Below, in pieces: positions 44,166 through 53,683 of a DNA stretch of 64,000 bases. The notes beneath the pieces are model-generated. The model worked only from the letters and a program-made list of their open reading frames with translations, was not told where the DNA came from and did no database searches. Origin of the DNA: Lewinellaceae bacterium (lineage in GTDB: Bacteria > Bacteroidota > Bacteroidia > Chitinophagales > Saprospiraceae); the NCBI GenBank assembly GCA_020636005.1, contig JACJYR010000001.1:568001-632000 (forward strand). Direction: 5' to 3'. The position numbers were made by a program, and so were the translations under genes. The stretch's first letter is position 1. Each line of letters opens with the position of its first letter.

Positions 44166-45929
44166 ATGGATAAAACTACATGCCGTTACCTGGCGGCTCT
44201 TTGTGTCATTTTTTGCCTGGCTATCAACAACTTACAATCCCAAGTTACCTGGGACGGCGGCGGCGGCAACAACCTCTGGAGCAACGGCCTCAACTGGGAT
44301 ACCAATACCGCCCCCACCTCCTCGGACGATGTGGTCATTGATGCCTTCAGCGTAGAAATACCGAATGGCTACCTGGCCTTCGCTAATTCCGTCACGCTCA
44401 ATGGCTCGACACTTTCATTGGTCGGAACTGGCAAATTGACAATTGACGTTGGCGGCTCGTTTGCGCTCGGCATCAATGGCGCTACTGTCACCAATGGCGG
44501 AAATATCCAAATCTCCAATTGTGCCATCGGCATCAGTTTGCAGGGTAGTTCCAGTTCGTTGATCAACAACGGCGGCATCACCATTAACAACCACAGCGGG
44601 GCCGGTTTGCTATTTGCCCCCGGCAGTTCGGGCTGCTCGGTGGACAACAACAATTCCATGTCGTTTGACAATGGCACCAATGCCAATGTTGGGGCCATTT
44701 CCTACCAGGCCAGCAATGCTTTCAACAACGATGGCACCATCACTATCGGCAGCACCGCCCACGCTGGAATGGGGATAGCCTTCGGCGTATTTGGCGGCAC
44801 ATTCACCAATACAGGCACGATAAACATCGTAAATACCGGGGCGGCCAAAGTTGGCTTTTCTTCTGGCTTTTTCCCTGGCATATTGACCAACACGGGAACG
44901 GGGATCATCAACATTGGAAGCGGTGTTGGGGGTAATTGGATCGGCGGCTTCAACCTCGACCTCACCAACAACGGCACCATCAACCTGGACAAATCAGGAG
45001 CGGTGGATGTCATTCTTTCCGGCAGCGGCACCTTTGCGGGGGCTTTGGAATTTTCTACTACCAACAAGGTGGCACCCGGCAACTCGGCGGGCTGTCTCGC
45101 CTTCAACAGCGGCTATTCCAATTCTGGCAACACGGCCGTAGAAATCGGCGGCACGACGGCCTGTTCACAGCAAGATAAAATAAATGTGACGGGCACGGCC
45201 AACCTCGGCGGCAGCCTTACCATCACCCTGATTGGTGGCTACATGCCGCCTACTGGGCAATTGACCCAATTTACCATTCTGAACGCCAACGCCATCAACG
45301 GCACCTATGCTTCCGTCAGCTACCCTACCGTGCCCGACATCACCTGGACCATCTCCTATACTGCCACGGAAGTGATGGTCAACGCCAATGGCATTTTGCC
45401 CGTGGAACTGACCTATTTTTCTGCAAAATCCACTGACAACCAATCAGTTCGCCTCGACTGGCACACCGCCTCGGAGGCCAACAACGAGGGCTTTTCCATT
45501 GAGCGCAGCGACGATGCCAAGGATTGGGATGAAATAGCTTTCGTCAACGGACATGGTACAACCGTAGCCGCACACTCCTATTATTTTTTGGATGAAAAAC
45601 CGTTGGCCGGCATGAATTATTACCGCCTCCGGCAAATGGATTTCGATGGAAAAGAAGAGTTGTCGGGTGTAGTGAGTATAGATATCCAAAATCTCGAAGA
45701 TTTCGGAAATCTGGTCTTTCCCAACCCCACCAACGGCACTTTTGAAGTCCAGGGCAACTTTCCCCCTGAGGCGCTGCTCCGCATCTCAGACAGCTTTGGC
45801 CGGTTGGTGAAGGAACAAACCTTATCCCAAACCTCCTTTGTTGATATTTCCTCTGAACCAAGTGGAATTTATTGCATGAGCATATCCTTTTTCAACCGCT
45901 TGGTTTCCAAGCGTTTAGTAAAACGGTAA
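44166..45929 (+). CDS. Beta-solenoid surface protein with T9SS sorting domain
   Basis: The 587-residue protein has a signal peptide ending near NNLQSQ, then WDGGGGNNLWSNGLNWDT, the start seen in autotransporter-like beta-helix proteins. It continues with asparagine/glycine-rich solenoid strands to about residue 400. A fibronectin-like stretch (LTYFSAKSTDNQSVRLDWHT) precedes the type A T9SS domain (VFPNPTNGTFEVQG, ending SGIYCMSISF). It is likely a surface or biofilm component. A terminator follows. Confidence 0.88.
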   Translation: MDKTTCRYLAALCVIFCLAINNLQSQVTWDGGGGNNLWSNGLNWDTNTAPTSSDDVVIDAFSVEIPNGYLAFANSVTLNGSTLSLVGTGKLTIDVGGSFALGINGATVTNGGNIQISNCAIGISLQGSSSSLINNGGITINNHSGAGLLFAPGSSGCSVDNNNSMSFDNGTNANVGAISYQASNAFNNDGTITIGSTAHAGMGIAFGVFGGTFTNTGTINIVNTGAAKVGFSSGFFPGILTNTGTGIINIGSGVGGNWIGGFNLDLTNNGTINLDKSGAVDVILSGSGTFAGALEFSTTNKVAPGNSAGCLAFNSGYSNSGNTAVEIGGTTACSQQDKINVTGTANLGGSLTITLIGGYMPPTGQLTQFTILNANAINGTYASVSYPTVPDITWTISYTATEVMVNANGILPVELTYFSAKSTDNQSVRLDWHTASEANNEGFSIERSDDAKDWDEIAFVNGHGTTVAAHSYYFLDEKPLAGMNYYRLRQMDFDGKEELSGVVSIDIQNLEDFGNLVFPNPTNGTFEVQGNFPPEALLRISDSFGRLVKEQTLSQTSFVDISSEPSGIYCMSISFFNRLVSKRLVKR

Positions 45930-45944
45930 TCCCATTGATCGTGC

Positions 45945-45975
45945 AAGGCAGGGCTGTATGGCCCTGCTTTTATTT
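45945..45975 (+). terminator. Terminator after the beta-solenoid gene
   Basis: AAGGCAGGGC (45945-45954) and GCCCTGCTTT (45961-45970, one G-T pair) form a 10-bp stem followed by a T-rich tail. Confidence 0.85.
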
Positions 45976-46052
45976 GCCTCAATGCTTTGGTTTAGCCGTC
46001 AAGTATTATAACTTGAACTATGGCAAAAAAATAGTTGATTATCAAGCAGGTG

Positions 46053-46196
46053 CGACCCCTCCGAGGTCGAAATCCGTCACTTATGAAAAATCTACCAAGA
46101 TTTGACTTCTCCGAAGTCGTATATGCTGACACCCCGAAGAGGTGAAATTATTGGTAGATATTGAATATCAATGAATTAGCGACCTCGGAGAGGTCG
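46053..46196. repeat. Array of four small hairpins with a closing stem
   Basis: Four short hairpins share a CTCCG-like loop: CGACC/GGTCG (46053-46069), GACTT/AAGTC (46104-46118), CACC/GGTG (46130-46144) and CGACCT/AGGTCG (46180-46196). TCTACCAA (46091-46098) pairs with TTGGTAGA (46151-46158) and encloses the second and third. The first and last units are also near-perfect 17-bp inverted copies of each other (16 of 17). It lies between convergent genes and could be a structured RNA, a terminator cluster or a MITE. Confidence 0.7.
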
Positions 46197-46216
46197 AACA
46201 AGTGCCATAACTCACG

Positions 46217-49200
46217 TTATCTTATCAAAACGATTTCACCTGTCAACCGCTTTACCTTTCCATCCTTCCCCAGCAATTCAGCCAGATAAATATAGGTGCC
46301 TCCGTCCAGTGGTTTGCCTTTGAAGCTGCCGTCCCAAGCATTGGACAGGTCATTGGGCAGCGTGTCATACTGTTCAAAAACAAGTTCCCCCCAGCGGTCG
46401 AAAATGCGGAATAGGTTGATTTTACTGGCCATGCCATTGGTATAAACCTGAAAAAGGTCGTTGGAGCCATCGCCATTTGGGGAGAAAGCATTGGGGACAT
46501 ACACATTCAATACATCGGGCCCCCCTTCTTCGCAATCGGGCGGCGGTAGCAGGGAAACCGTCAGCAGCACAATGCTGTCGCAGCCAGCCTCATTCACCAA
46601 ATATTGCTCGAAAATGCCCACCTCCAACAATTCGCAAGTAAAGCTATCAAGCTGGGTGGTATCCGATAATAGCAAGAGCGTGGTAGTAACCACGGTGCTG
46701 TCGCAGCCATTTATATTTTGCAGGTTTTCGATGAAAATGCCTGCCAATGCTGGGTCGCAGGTTTGCGAAGCGAGGTAAACAGTGTCGCTCGGCAGCAGCG
46801 ACATATTGGTAATGACGGTGCTGTCGCAGCCATTTATATTTTGCAGGTTTTCGATGAAAATGCCTGCCAATGCTGGGTCGCAGGTTTGCGAAGCGAGGTA
46901 AACAGTGTCGCTTGGCAGCAGCGATACATTAGTAATTACGGTACTATCGCAGCCATTTATATTTTGCAGGTTTTCGATGAAAACGCCCGCCAATGCTGGG
47001 TCGCAGGTTTGGGAAGCGAGGAAAATGGTATCGCTCAACGAGAGGGATACATTGGTAATTACGGTACTATCGCAGCCATTTATATTTTGCAGGTTTTCGA
47101 TGAAAACGCCCACCAATGCTGGGTCGCAGGTTTGGGAAGCGAGGAAAATAGTGTCGCTGGGGAGCAATAAAATGTTTGTAATTACGGTACTATCGCAGCC
47201 ATTTATATTTTGCAGGTTTTCGATAAAAATGCCCGCCAACGCTGGGTCGCAGGTTTGCGAAGCGAGGAAAATGGTGTCGCTCAACGAGAGGGATACATTG
47301 GTAACCACGGTGCTGTCACAGCCATTTATATTTTGAAGATTTTGCGTAAAAATGCCAACCAGTGCTGGGTCGCAGGTTTGCGAAGCGAGGAAAATAGTGT
47401 CGCTCAACGAGAGGGATACAATGGTAATTACGGTGCTGTCGCAGCCATTTATATTTTCGTAAATTCCCGTGAAAACGCCCGCCAACGCTGGGTCGCAGGT
47501 TTGCGAAGCAAGCAAAATGGTGTCGCTCGGCAATAGAGATACATTGGTAATGACGGTGCTGTCGCAGCCATTTATATTTTGATAATTTTGCGTGAAAATG
47601 CCCGCCAATGCTGGGTCACAGGTTTGCGAAGCGAGGAAAATGGTATCGCTCGGCAATAGAGATACATTGGTAATGACAGTGCTGTCGCAGCCATTTATAT
47701 TTTGATAATTTTGCGTGAAAATGCCCGCCAATGCTGGGTCACAGGTTTGCGAAGCGAGGAAAATGGTATCGCTCGTTTGAACCGATAAATTAGTGGAAAT
47801 AATACTATCGCACCCATTCATTGCAGTGAGGGTATCTATGTAAATACCAGTTGCTGATTGCCAGTCATTATTTAACCATACGCTGTCCCCCTCACATATC
47901 GTTTGCGAAGCCTGGACAGTTTGTGCCTGCACAACGGTGATGGTCGCCTGCAAGGTGCTATCTATTAGGCAGGAAGTGGAACCGGGCCCCATTATGGGTT
48001 CAAACGAATAGGTTGTAGTTTGGGTAGGGCTGACAAAATATTGGTAGCCAGATTGGATATTGCTCAGATGCTCCGTAAAAACCCCGTCCGTATAGACATT
48101 GAATTCATAAGCATCAAAACTGAGCATGGTCAATAATATAGGGGTAGTTTCCCCCAAACAAATGGCGGTGTCATACGTGACAGCCCACAGCACCTCGCTG
48201 GGAAGCACCAGCACAAAGGCTTCGTCGGCTCCCGGGCAATTCACGCCGTCGCTCACGGTCACTTTATAGGTGCCTTGGTTGGAGGCCGTGATGGTCTGGG
48301 TGCTTTGACCGCCGCTCCAATGGAAACTTAGGCCCGGATTTCCCGCATCCAATATGGTACCCCCACCCTGGCAGATAGCCTTGTCGCCGCCCAGGTCCAC
48401 CTGCACCTGCGGCAACTGCTGTACCTGCACAAAACAAGTGGCTTCTTCACTCTGGGAGCCTGATTTTGTGATAAAACTAACGGCTACTTCCCGCATACCT
48501 CCTGTCGGCGAAAGGGCAGCGTTTTTATATTGTACATTTTGCAGGGAATTGAGGAACTGTGCCAGTGTCGCATTGCCCGTCATATTGGTCAGCGTGAGGG
48601 TGGTAGTGCCGACACCAGTAGCTACGAGGCCGGGCGTCGAGCCAATCCAAAGCCCTTCCTTGCCCGGATCGAGTATGCCGTTGGCAAGGCTGATGGTCAT
48701 TTCTTTCAAAACCGGATAGTTGGGAATGTGTACATCCACATCCGCTATCCTTACATTGTTGATGTGGCAGTTGAAAATGGCGGCGTTGTAATCGTTGCCC
48801 TGGGCACCTGAACTATTGTTAAAATCCAAATCAAAAGGTATCTGGCAGTCCATGGGTTGGGCGTTGCTGAACTCCGACAAGCCAGTAATAAGAATAGGGA
48901 CGCTGCAAAGCGGCGTTTCCGTTTCGTCATCCAAATTGATGAGAAAAAGTTGGCCCCCATTGGCGCTTCCAACCAGTGTGTTGCAAGACCCGGGATAAAC
49001 CGACAAGCCAGTATATAATTGATTGGTAGGAAAAAGTATGCTGCCCCCATCGGGATCATCAGGGCAAATCCTGGCGAGGCCCATTGTGGTTGCAACGTAT
49101 AGGAGGCTGTCATAAAATATCAAATCATTGTTGAAGGGAAAGCCGGTTGGCCCCAATAAATTGGAGGTTCCCGCATTGGGATCGAGCGCATACAGGTTGC

Positions 49201-49567
49201 CAGGAGCTTGGGTCGAAATGGCATACACCAAACCATCGCCGCCACAGGCCGCCCCCACCGCATCAAGTCCGGGCATGGACATTTTCAGGTCAAGTTGGCC
49301 TGTCAGTGGATCAATTTCATAGACATTGTCGCCGCCGCCGCCAAAGAGGTAGAGCGTACCGTCGGGGCATTGGCAAAGGTCGCCAGTGAATACCGTATCA
49401 CCAGCAGGGGTGAGCAGGTTGCCAATAAACTGGGAGTTGCAGTTGCCGCCGTTGATGGTGATTTCAAACAGGCCGCTGTTTGCGAATCCGTTGGTGGCAA
49501 AATAGGTTTGGGCAAAAACTGTCCTGCAAAATAGCAGGACAAGGATAGTTACATGGGATGGTCTCAT
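46217..49567 (-). CDS. Repeat-rich surface protein with type B T9SS (gliding-associated) C-terminus
   Basis: Starting at the ATG at 49567 gives 1116 residues with a signal peptide (VTILVLLFCRTVFAQ). The N-terminal 230 residues look like a beta-propeller. An Ig/PKD-like region with cysteines follows, including a domain containing VDLGGDKAICQGGGTILDAG. Residues 599-967 hold nine near-identical 41-residue units (SDTIFLASQTCDPALAG, then INGCDSTVITNVS). The C-terminal 85 residues are a type B sorting domain (VYVPNAFSPNGDGSNDLF, ending with a strand containing GEIVLIR). It is probably a long cell-surface adhesin, with cysteine pairs stabilising each repeat. Confidence 0.9.
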   Translation of the reverse strand: MRPSHVTILVLLFCRTVFAQTYFATNGFANSGLFEITINGGNCNSQFIGNLLTPAGDTVFTGDLCQCPDGTLYLFGGGGDNVYEIDPLTGQLDLKMSMPGLDAVGAACGGDGLVYAISTQAPGNLYALDPNAGTSNLLGPTGFPFNNDLIFYDSLLYVATTMGLARICPDDPDGGSILFPTNQLYTGLSVYPGSCNTLVGSANGGQLFLINLDDETETPLCSVPILITGLSEFSNAQPMDCQIPFDLDFNNSSGAQGNDYNAAIFNCHINNVRIADVDVHIPNYPVLKEMTISLANGILDPGKEGLWIGSTPGLVATGVGTTTLTLTNMTGNATLAQFLNSLQNVQYKNAALSPTGGMREVAVSFITKSGSQSEEATCFVQVQQLPQVQVDLGGDKAICQGGGTILDAGNPGLSFHWSGGQSTQTITASNQGTYKVTVSDGVNCPGADEAFVLVLPSEVLWAVTYDTAICLGETTPILLTMLSFDAYEFNVYTDGVFTEHLSNIQSGYQYFVSPTQTTTYSFEPIMGPGSTSCLIDSTLQATITVVQAQTVQASQTICEGDSVWLNNDWQSATGIYIDTLTAMNGCDSIISTNLSVQTSDTIFLASQTCDPALAGIFTQNYQNINGCDSTVITNVSLLPSDTIFLASQTCDPALAGIFTQNYQNINGCDSTVITNVSLLPSDTILLASQTCDPALAGVFTGIYENINGCDSTVITIVSLSLSDTIFLASQTCDPALVGIFTQNLQNINGCDSTVVTNVSLSLSDTIFLASQTCDPALAGIFIENLQNINGCDSTVITNILLLPSDTIFLASQTCDPALVGVFIENLQNINGCDSTVITNVSLSLSDTIFLASQTCDPALAGVFIENLQNINGCDSTVITNVSLLPSDTVYLASQTCDPALAGIFIENLQNINGCDSTVITNMSLLPSDTVYLASQTCDPALAGIFIENLQNINGCDSTVVTTTLLLLSDTTQLDSFTCELLEVGIFEQYLVNEAGCDSIVLLTVSLLPPPDCEEGGPDVLNVYVPNAFSPNGDGSNDLFQVYTNGMASKINLFRIFDRWGELVFEQYDTLPNDLSNAWDGSFKGKPLDGGTYIYLAELLGKDGKVKRLTGEIVLIR
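46667..47773. repeat. Nine tandem 123-bp coding repeats
   Basis: Nine copies of 123 bp run without gaps inside the surface-protein gene, each encoding 41 residues. Some neighbouring copies are almost identical in DNA, including third codon positions, which suggests recent duplication or gene conversion. Such arrays are prone to copy-number change and to assembly collapse. Confidence 0.95.
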
Positions 49568-49880
49568 AATCGGTTGTGTAATGGGCAAAGATGCTCAAGA
49601 AAATATTCCTTTACAAGTGTTGCATGGCCAACGATAGTTTTGAGCGATTAAATGTTAGGGTTGGTTGAGTTGGATAAAACAAAAGAAATGTGGTGGGGCA
49701 ATTTTTTTTAGCAACAGATTTATTGTCAAGTCAGTTTGACAATGAAATTGTAGCCAACGCAAACTTTGATTTATCCTCCGCCAGCAAGCAATTATCCACC
49801 ACAAGGCTGATTCGCTGCAAATTGGCTTATTTTGCTACCGAAGTTGGCCAAACTGCCCATTTTCCCGTAGGAAAATATTC

Positions 49881-52838
49881 ATGCCCAAGCTGCTGCAAAT
49901 CCTGTCCATCCTCCTCCTCGCCTGCCCCTTTGCCGCAGCACAGCAGCCCTATTTCAAAAACTACCAGGTGCGGGACGGCTTGCCTTCCAACAATGTTTAT
50001 TTTGTTTTCCAAGACTCAAAAAACTACATCTGGCTCTGCACCGATGTGGGGGTGAGCCGCTTCGATGGCGCCCGTTTCACCAACTACACCACTGCCGACG
50101 GGCTGACGGACAACGAAGTTTTTACCTGCTTCGAAGACCGGGCGGGCAGGCTTTGGTTCGCCACGCTCAACGGCAAGCCCTGCTTTTTTCAGGATGGGAA
50201 AATGCACAACGAAAGCGATGTGCCGCTGCTGCGGGGCTGCTCTTTAGGCGACTTGGTGCTCCATATTTTTGAGGATAAAAAAGGGCAGATTGTCTTTGCT
50301 TCCAGCAACCTGTTGGGCAGGCTTGATTTTGAAAAAAACGCCATCACTATGGATACCTTCCCTGATGTGGTGATGCAGGCATGGCCCAATGCCGATGGCA
50401 GCATAGGGCTGCTCCTAAATGGGGACGTGGGCTTTTTTCAGGATAAAAAATTTGCACAAACGACCAGTTTGCCATCTGCCACAAAGCCCATCAAACTTGG
50501 GTTTTCGGGCGACACGGTTTTTATTTCGGATATACATGGCCTCCTGGTTTACAATACTTTGACCCAAAAGCTTATTACCAGTTTCAGCTACCCTGCCAAC
50601 ATGGGCGAAGCTATCGCCGTACTGCCGACCAACCAGCGGCTATGGGTGGGCTGCCGCAATGGGGCTTATCGTTTCGACCCAAGCAGTCACTCCTTCCAAC
50701 AGGCATACCTGACCAATAGCCAGGTCTCCGGCATCCTCGAAGACAATGAGGGCGGCTGGTGGTTTTCTACCCTGGACAACGGCCTTTTTTACACGCCCGC
50801 CCCCGAAATCCTTCAAATCCTCGACCCAGCGGGCAACAGCCCCGGCCATGTCACCAGCCTCTCCGCAGCACCCGACGGGCAATTGTGGGTGGGTTTGATG
50901 AACAATGCCTACGGGGTTTTGAAAAATGGGAAATTGGAGGTTTTTCACCATTTCCCGCAGGGCCTGACCCCAAGGGCCATCGGCATGATCCGGCACCTGG
51001 CGGATGGCAGCACCCTTGTGTCTGGTAAGGCCGGGAGTTTGCTTTTGAAAGATGGCCAGCACCAGTTTTTTTACCTGCGCTCTACGGATACCAATATGGA
51101 TAGGGAGGGCAATTTGTGGGCGGGCCTCACGGGGCTGTACCGCGTCCAATCCAATAAAGTCAGGCATTTCGGAAGCTATGCGAGCAAACTGGACGAGCAG
51201 GATATCGGCGAGTTTTTCAAACTTTTCCCTCCGGAAAAACTCAGCGACCAACGGGTGGACCGCATCGTTTTTGACGAAACTAACACCGCCTGGCTGGCCT
51301 CCCCAAACGGCTTGTTTTTTTACAAAAATGAAAAAATGGGCCATGCCGTGTTGGCCCACGCCATCCGGGATTTGTTGTTTGATGAAAAAACAAAAACCCT
51401 ATGGGCCCTCACCGAAGCCAATGGACTGTTTGCGCTGAAAAATGGGCAAACACTCGACAGCATCCGCATTGCCATCCCAGGTCAAAATGACAAAATCTGC
51501 CGGAGTTTTTACCAGGACGAAAAAGGCAATTTTTGGATAGCCACCGCCAGCGGCCTGTTCAAAGTGGAGGGCAGTCCCGGCCATTTGCAACTGCTCGACT
51601 TTTCCAATGTACACGGCCTCGGCGCCGAAAAACTCAATGCCGTCGCCGTCATCGGTGAGCAGGTTTTTTTGGGAAAGGACAACGGCCTGGTGGCAGTGCC
51701 ACTTTCCATTTTTTCAAAAAAACTATCGCCGCCGCCCATCTACCTCAAAAAGCTGAAAGTTAACGAACAAGTGCGGGCATTTGCCCAGCAGTTGGCGTTG
51801 GGTTTTGGTGAAAATTCGCTGTCGTTCAGTTTCGAGGGCCTGTCGTTCAAGGACTACAAAAACCTGCGCTACCGCTACCGCCTGCAAGGCCACGATATTG
51901 ACTGGCACACGACTTCGAGCGAGGTGGTGGAATACGCCTCCTTGCGCCCAGGTAACTACAAATTTGAGGTATTGGCAGTGAACAGTTCCAACGTGGAAAG
52001 CATGGCAGCAGCGGTGTTGGATTTCAGCATCGCCCGGCCTTTTTGGATGAAATGGTGGTTTATCGTTTTGTCCATTTTTGCCGCTGCTGGTTTCGTATTT
52101 TTTTGGGTAAAACATCGGGAGCGGAAACTGCGCCGGAAATTTGAAATGCGCCAACGCCTCATGGAAAGCGAGAACGAACGCCTCGAACTCCAAACCAAAA
52201 ATGCCGACCTTAAAATGCTGGCCCTACGCCTGCAAATGAACCCGCACTTTATTTTCAATGCCCTCAACACCATCAAGGGCTACTATGGGCAGGAAAAATT
52301 CACGCAGGCGAACAGTTACATCGCCAAATTCGCCCGCCTGCTGCGCCTCAACCTCGACTACTCGGACTCATTCATCCCGCTCGACCAGGAAATGGAACTG
52401 CTGAAAATCTACCTCCAACTGTCGCAGATCAGGTATCCTGATAAAATCAAATTCAACATCACCGCCGAGCCTGAGCTAAACACTTCGGGCGTGCTTATCC
52501 CTTCCATGGTCGTGCAGCCTTTTGTCGAAAATGCGGTGATCCACGGTATTGTCGGCAAGGCAGGGACGGGGCATATTGCGGTGCATTTTTCTAAAAATGG
52601 GGACGAAATATGCGCCACCATTTCGGACGACGGCATCGGCAGAAAGGCCGCTGCCGCCAAGTCGAAACTGCGGGATCCGCACAAGCCCTTGGCGACGGCC
52701 ATTACGGAGGAGCGCTTGCAGTTGCTGCGCAAAAATGGGGCGCAGGCAGTAAGCATCAACGATTTATACAACGGAAAGGGAGAGGCAGCGGGGACGGAAG
52801 TGGTGGTTTTGTTGCCGGTAGAAAGGGTAAGGGGTTAG
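49881..52838 (+). CDS. Two-component propeller sensor histidine kinase (LytS-type)
   Basis: The 985-residue protein has a signal peptide (MPKLLQILSILLLACPFAAA), then about 14 propeller half-blades starting YQVRDGLPSNNVYFVFQDS. A Y_Y_Y-type Ig domain comes at about 645-715 (LRYRYRLQGHDIDWHT), followed by a transmembrane helix (about 722-745) and a His_kinase core with His789 in LQMNPHFIFNALNTI. The ATPase N-box is FVENAVIHGIV. The periplasmic propeller probably binds polysaccharide or peptide ligands. Its LytTR partner lies at 53684, after an intervening antisense gene pair. Confidence 0.95.
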   Translation: MPKLLQILSILLLACPFAAAQQPYFKNYQVRDGLPSNNVYFVFQDSKNYIWLCTDVGVSRFDGARFTNYTTADGLTDNEVFTCFEDRAGRLWFATLNGKPCFFQDGKMHNESDVPLLRGCSLGDLVLHIFEDKKGQIVFASSNLLGRLDFEKNAITMDTFPDVVMQAWPNADGSIGLLLNGDVGFFQDKKFAQTTSLPSATKPIKLGFSGDTVFISDIHGLLVYNTLTQKLITSFSYPANMGEAIAVLPTNQRLWVGCRNGAYRFDPSSHSFQQAYLTNSQVSGILEDNEGGWWFSTLDNGLFYTPAPEILQILDPAGNSPGHVTSLSAAPDGQLWVGLMNNAYGVLKNGKLEVFHHFPQGLTPRAIGMIRHLADGSTLVSGKAGSLLLKDGQHQFFYLRSTDTNMDREGNLWAGLTGLYRVQSNKVRHFGSYASKLDEQDIGEFFKLFPPEKLSDQRVDRIVFDETNTAWLASPNGLFFYKNEKMGHAVLAHAIRDLLFDEKTKTLWALTEANGLFALKNGQTLDSIRIAIPGQNDKICRSFYQDEKGNFWIATASGLFKVEGSPGHLQLLDFSNVHGLGAEKLNAVAVIGEQVFLGKDNGLVAVPLSIFSKKLSPPPIYLKKLKVNEQVRAFAQQLALGFGENSLSFSFEGLSFKDYKNLRYRYRLQGHDIDWHTTSSEVVEYASLRPGNYKFEVLAVNSSNVESMAAAVLDFSIARPFWMKWWFIVLSIFAAAGFVFFWVKHRERKLRRKFEMRQRLMESENERLELQTKNADLKMLALRLQMNPHFIFNALNTIKGYYGQEKFTQANSYIAKFARLLRLNLDYSDSFIPLDQEMELLKIYLQLSQIRYPDKIKFNITAEPELNTSGVLIPSMVVQPFVENAVIHGIVGKAGTGHIAVHFSKNGDEICATISDDGIGRKAAAAKSKLRDPHKPLATAITEERLQLLRKNGAQAVSINDLYNGKGEAAGTEVVVLLPVERVRG

Positions 52839-53140
52839 GCAGCCATAAAAGGCCTGATCACTTCTTCTAAAGCGGGTTGCGGTTTTGGGTTTTCGTGAGC
52901 ATTGGGATAAAAACGTTGGAATAATTTCTCCAACAGGATGGCAGGGGGCATATCCGTAACAGGATAGTAATCGAGCAGCAACTTGACAAGTTCATCAAAA
53001 TATTTGCGTTTTCGGGCAACATATTGCTTGGCCATGATGCGGTCTTTGGCATCCTCGTGCATGGAAATCAATCGGTCGAGTTGGCTGATTTCTTCCAACA
53101 ATTCCTGGATTTGAATAAGGTCACTTTTATTCGATTTCAT
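52835..53140 (-). CDS. Small helical partner of the nucleotidyltransferase-like protein
   Basis: The 101-residue protein begins MKSNKSDLIQIQELLEEISQ and is mostly helical with coiled-coil character. I do not recognise a family. It overlaps the preceding nucleotidyltransferase-like gene by 14 bp, and its last 4 bp overlap the end of the propeller kinase gene on the other strand. The tight overlap suggests the pair works together. Confidence 0.65.
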   Translation of the reverse strand: MKSNKSDLIQIQELLEEISQLDRLISMHEDAKDRIMAKQYVARKRKYFDELVKLLLDYYPVTDMPPAILLEKLFQRFYPNAHENPKPQPALEEVIRPFMAA

Positions 53141-53681
53141 GACGGCGGATGTTAATTTCTAAAAACCCTTTTCTAAACGCAGTGCCACGACGATTTTTTC
53201 TAGTCCTGGAAAATTTTGAAATCCAGTACAATTTATCGGACTGTGTGCGTAAGTGGTGCAAGTGGTTTTCTGGAAAAAGTTTCACAAGATAGGCATCTAC
53301 ACCATAAGCAGTCAATGTTTCAGGGTAAGAAAAGCGTTCAAATAAAATTGGTTCGTGTACTTGGGCCACTGAATGTTCCAAAAAATAAACGATGTCAATA
53401 TCATTAGGGTTTTCTTTTTTGGTCGTGAAGCTACCATTGATCCAGGTCAGGATTTCTTCCCGATTTGTGGCTATCATTAAACCTTGCAAAAATTTTATCA
53501 ACCCTTTATATAAAAGTTTTCGCTGTTCGTGCGGCATCATTTCAACAAAAGTAGCCTTGAAGTCTTTGAATTTGCATTCAATATTTTTGTCAGGAACAAG
53601 GTAACCTTTATGGTCGAAATGGAGCATTGTGAAGTTTTTGTTCCAAATGTAGAATAATTCCAATTCTGAATAAACTTTCAT
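53127..53681 (-). CDS. Nucleotidyltransferase-like protein (DUF6932-like)
   Basis: The 184-residue protein has a minimal nucleotidyltransferase signature: Gly83-Ser84 in WINGSFTTKKENPNDIDIVYF, with Asp94 and Asp96 forming the DxD metal site. I recall similar sequences grouped as DUF6932. Similar folds occur in toxin-antitoxin and defence modules. The start codon lies only 2 bp from that of the divergent LytTR regulator, so its promoter must lie inside the regulator gene. The gene pair seems to have been inserted between the sensor kinase and its response regulator. Confidence 0.7.
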   Translation of the reverse strand: MKVYSELELFYIWNKNFTMLHFDHKGYLVPDKNIECKFKDFKATFVEMMPHEQRKLLYKGLIKFLQGLMIATNREEILTWINGSFTTKKENPNDIDIVYFLEHSVAQVHEPILFERFSYPETLTAYGVDAYLVKLFPENHLHHLRTQSDKLYWISKFSRTRKNRRGTAFRKGFLEINIRRHEIE

Positions 53682-53683
53682 TC

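Noticed and set aside
46667..47773. A possible CRISPR array
   Set aside because: Units are contiguous at 123 bp with no unique spacers and keep the reading frame of a surface protein.
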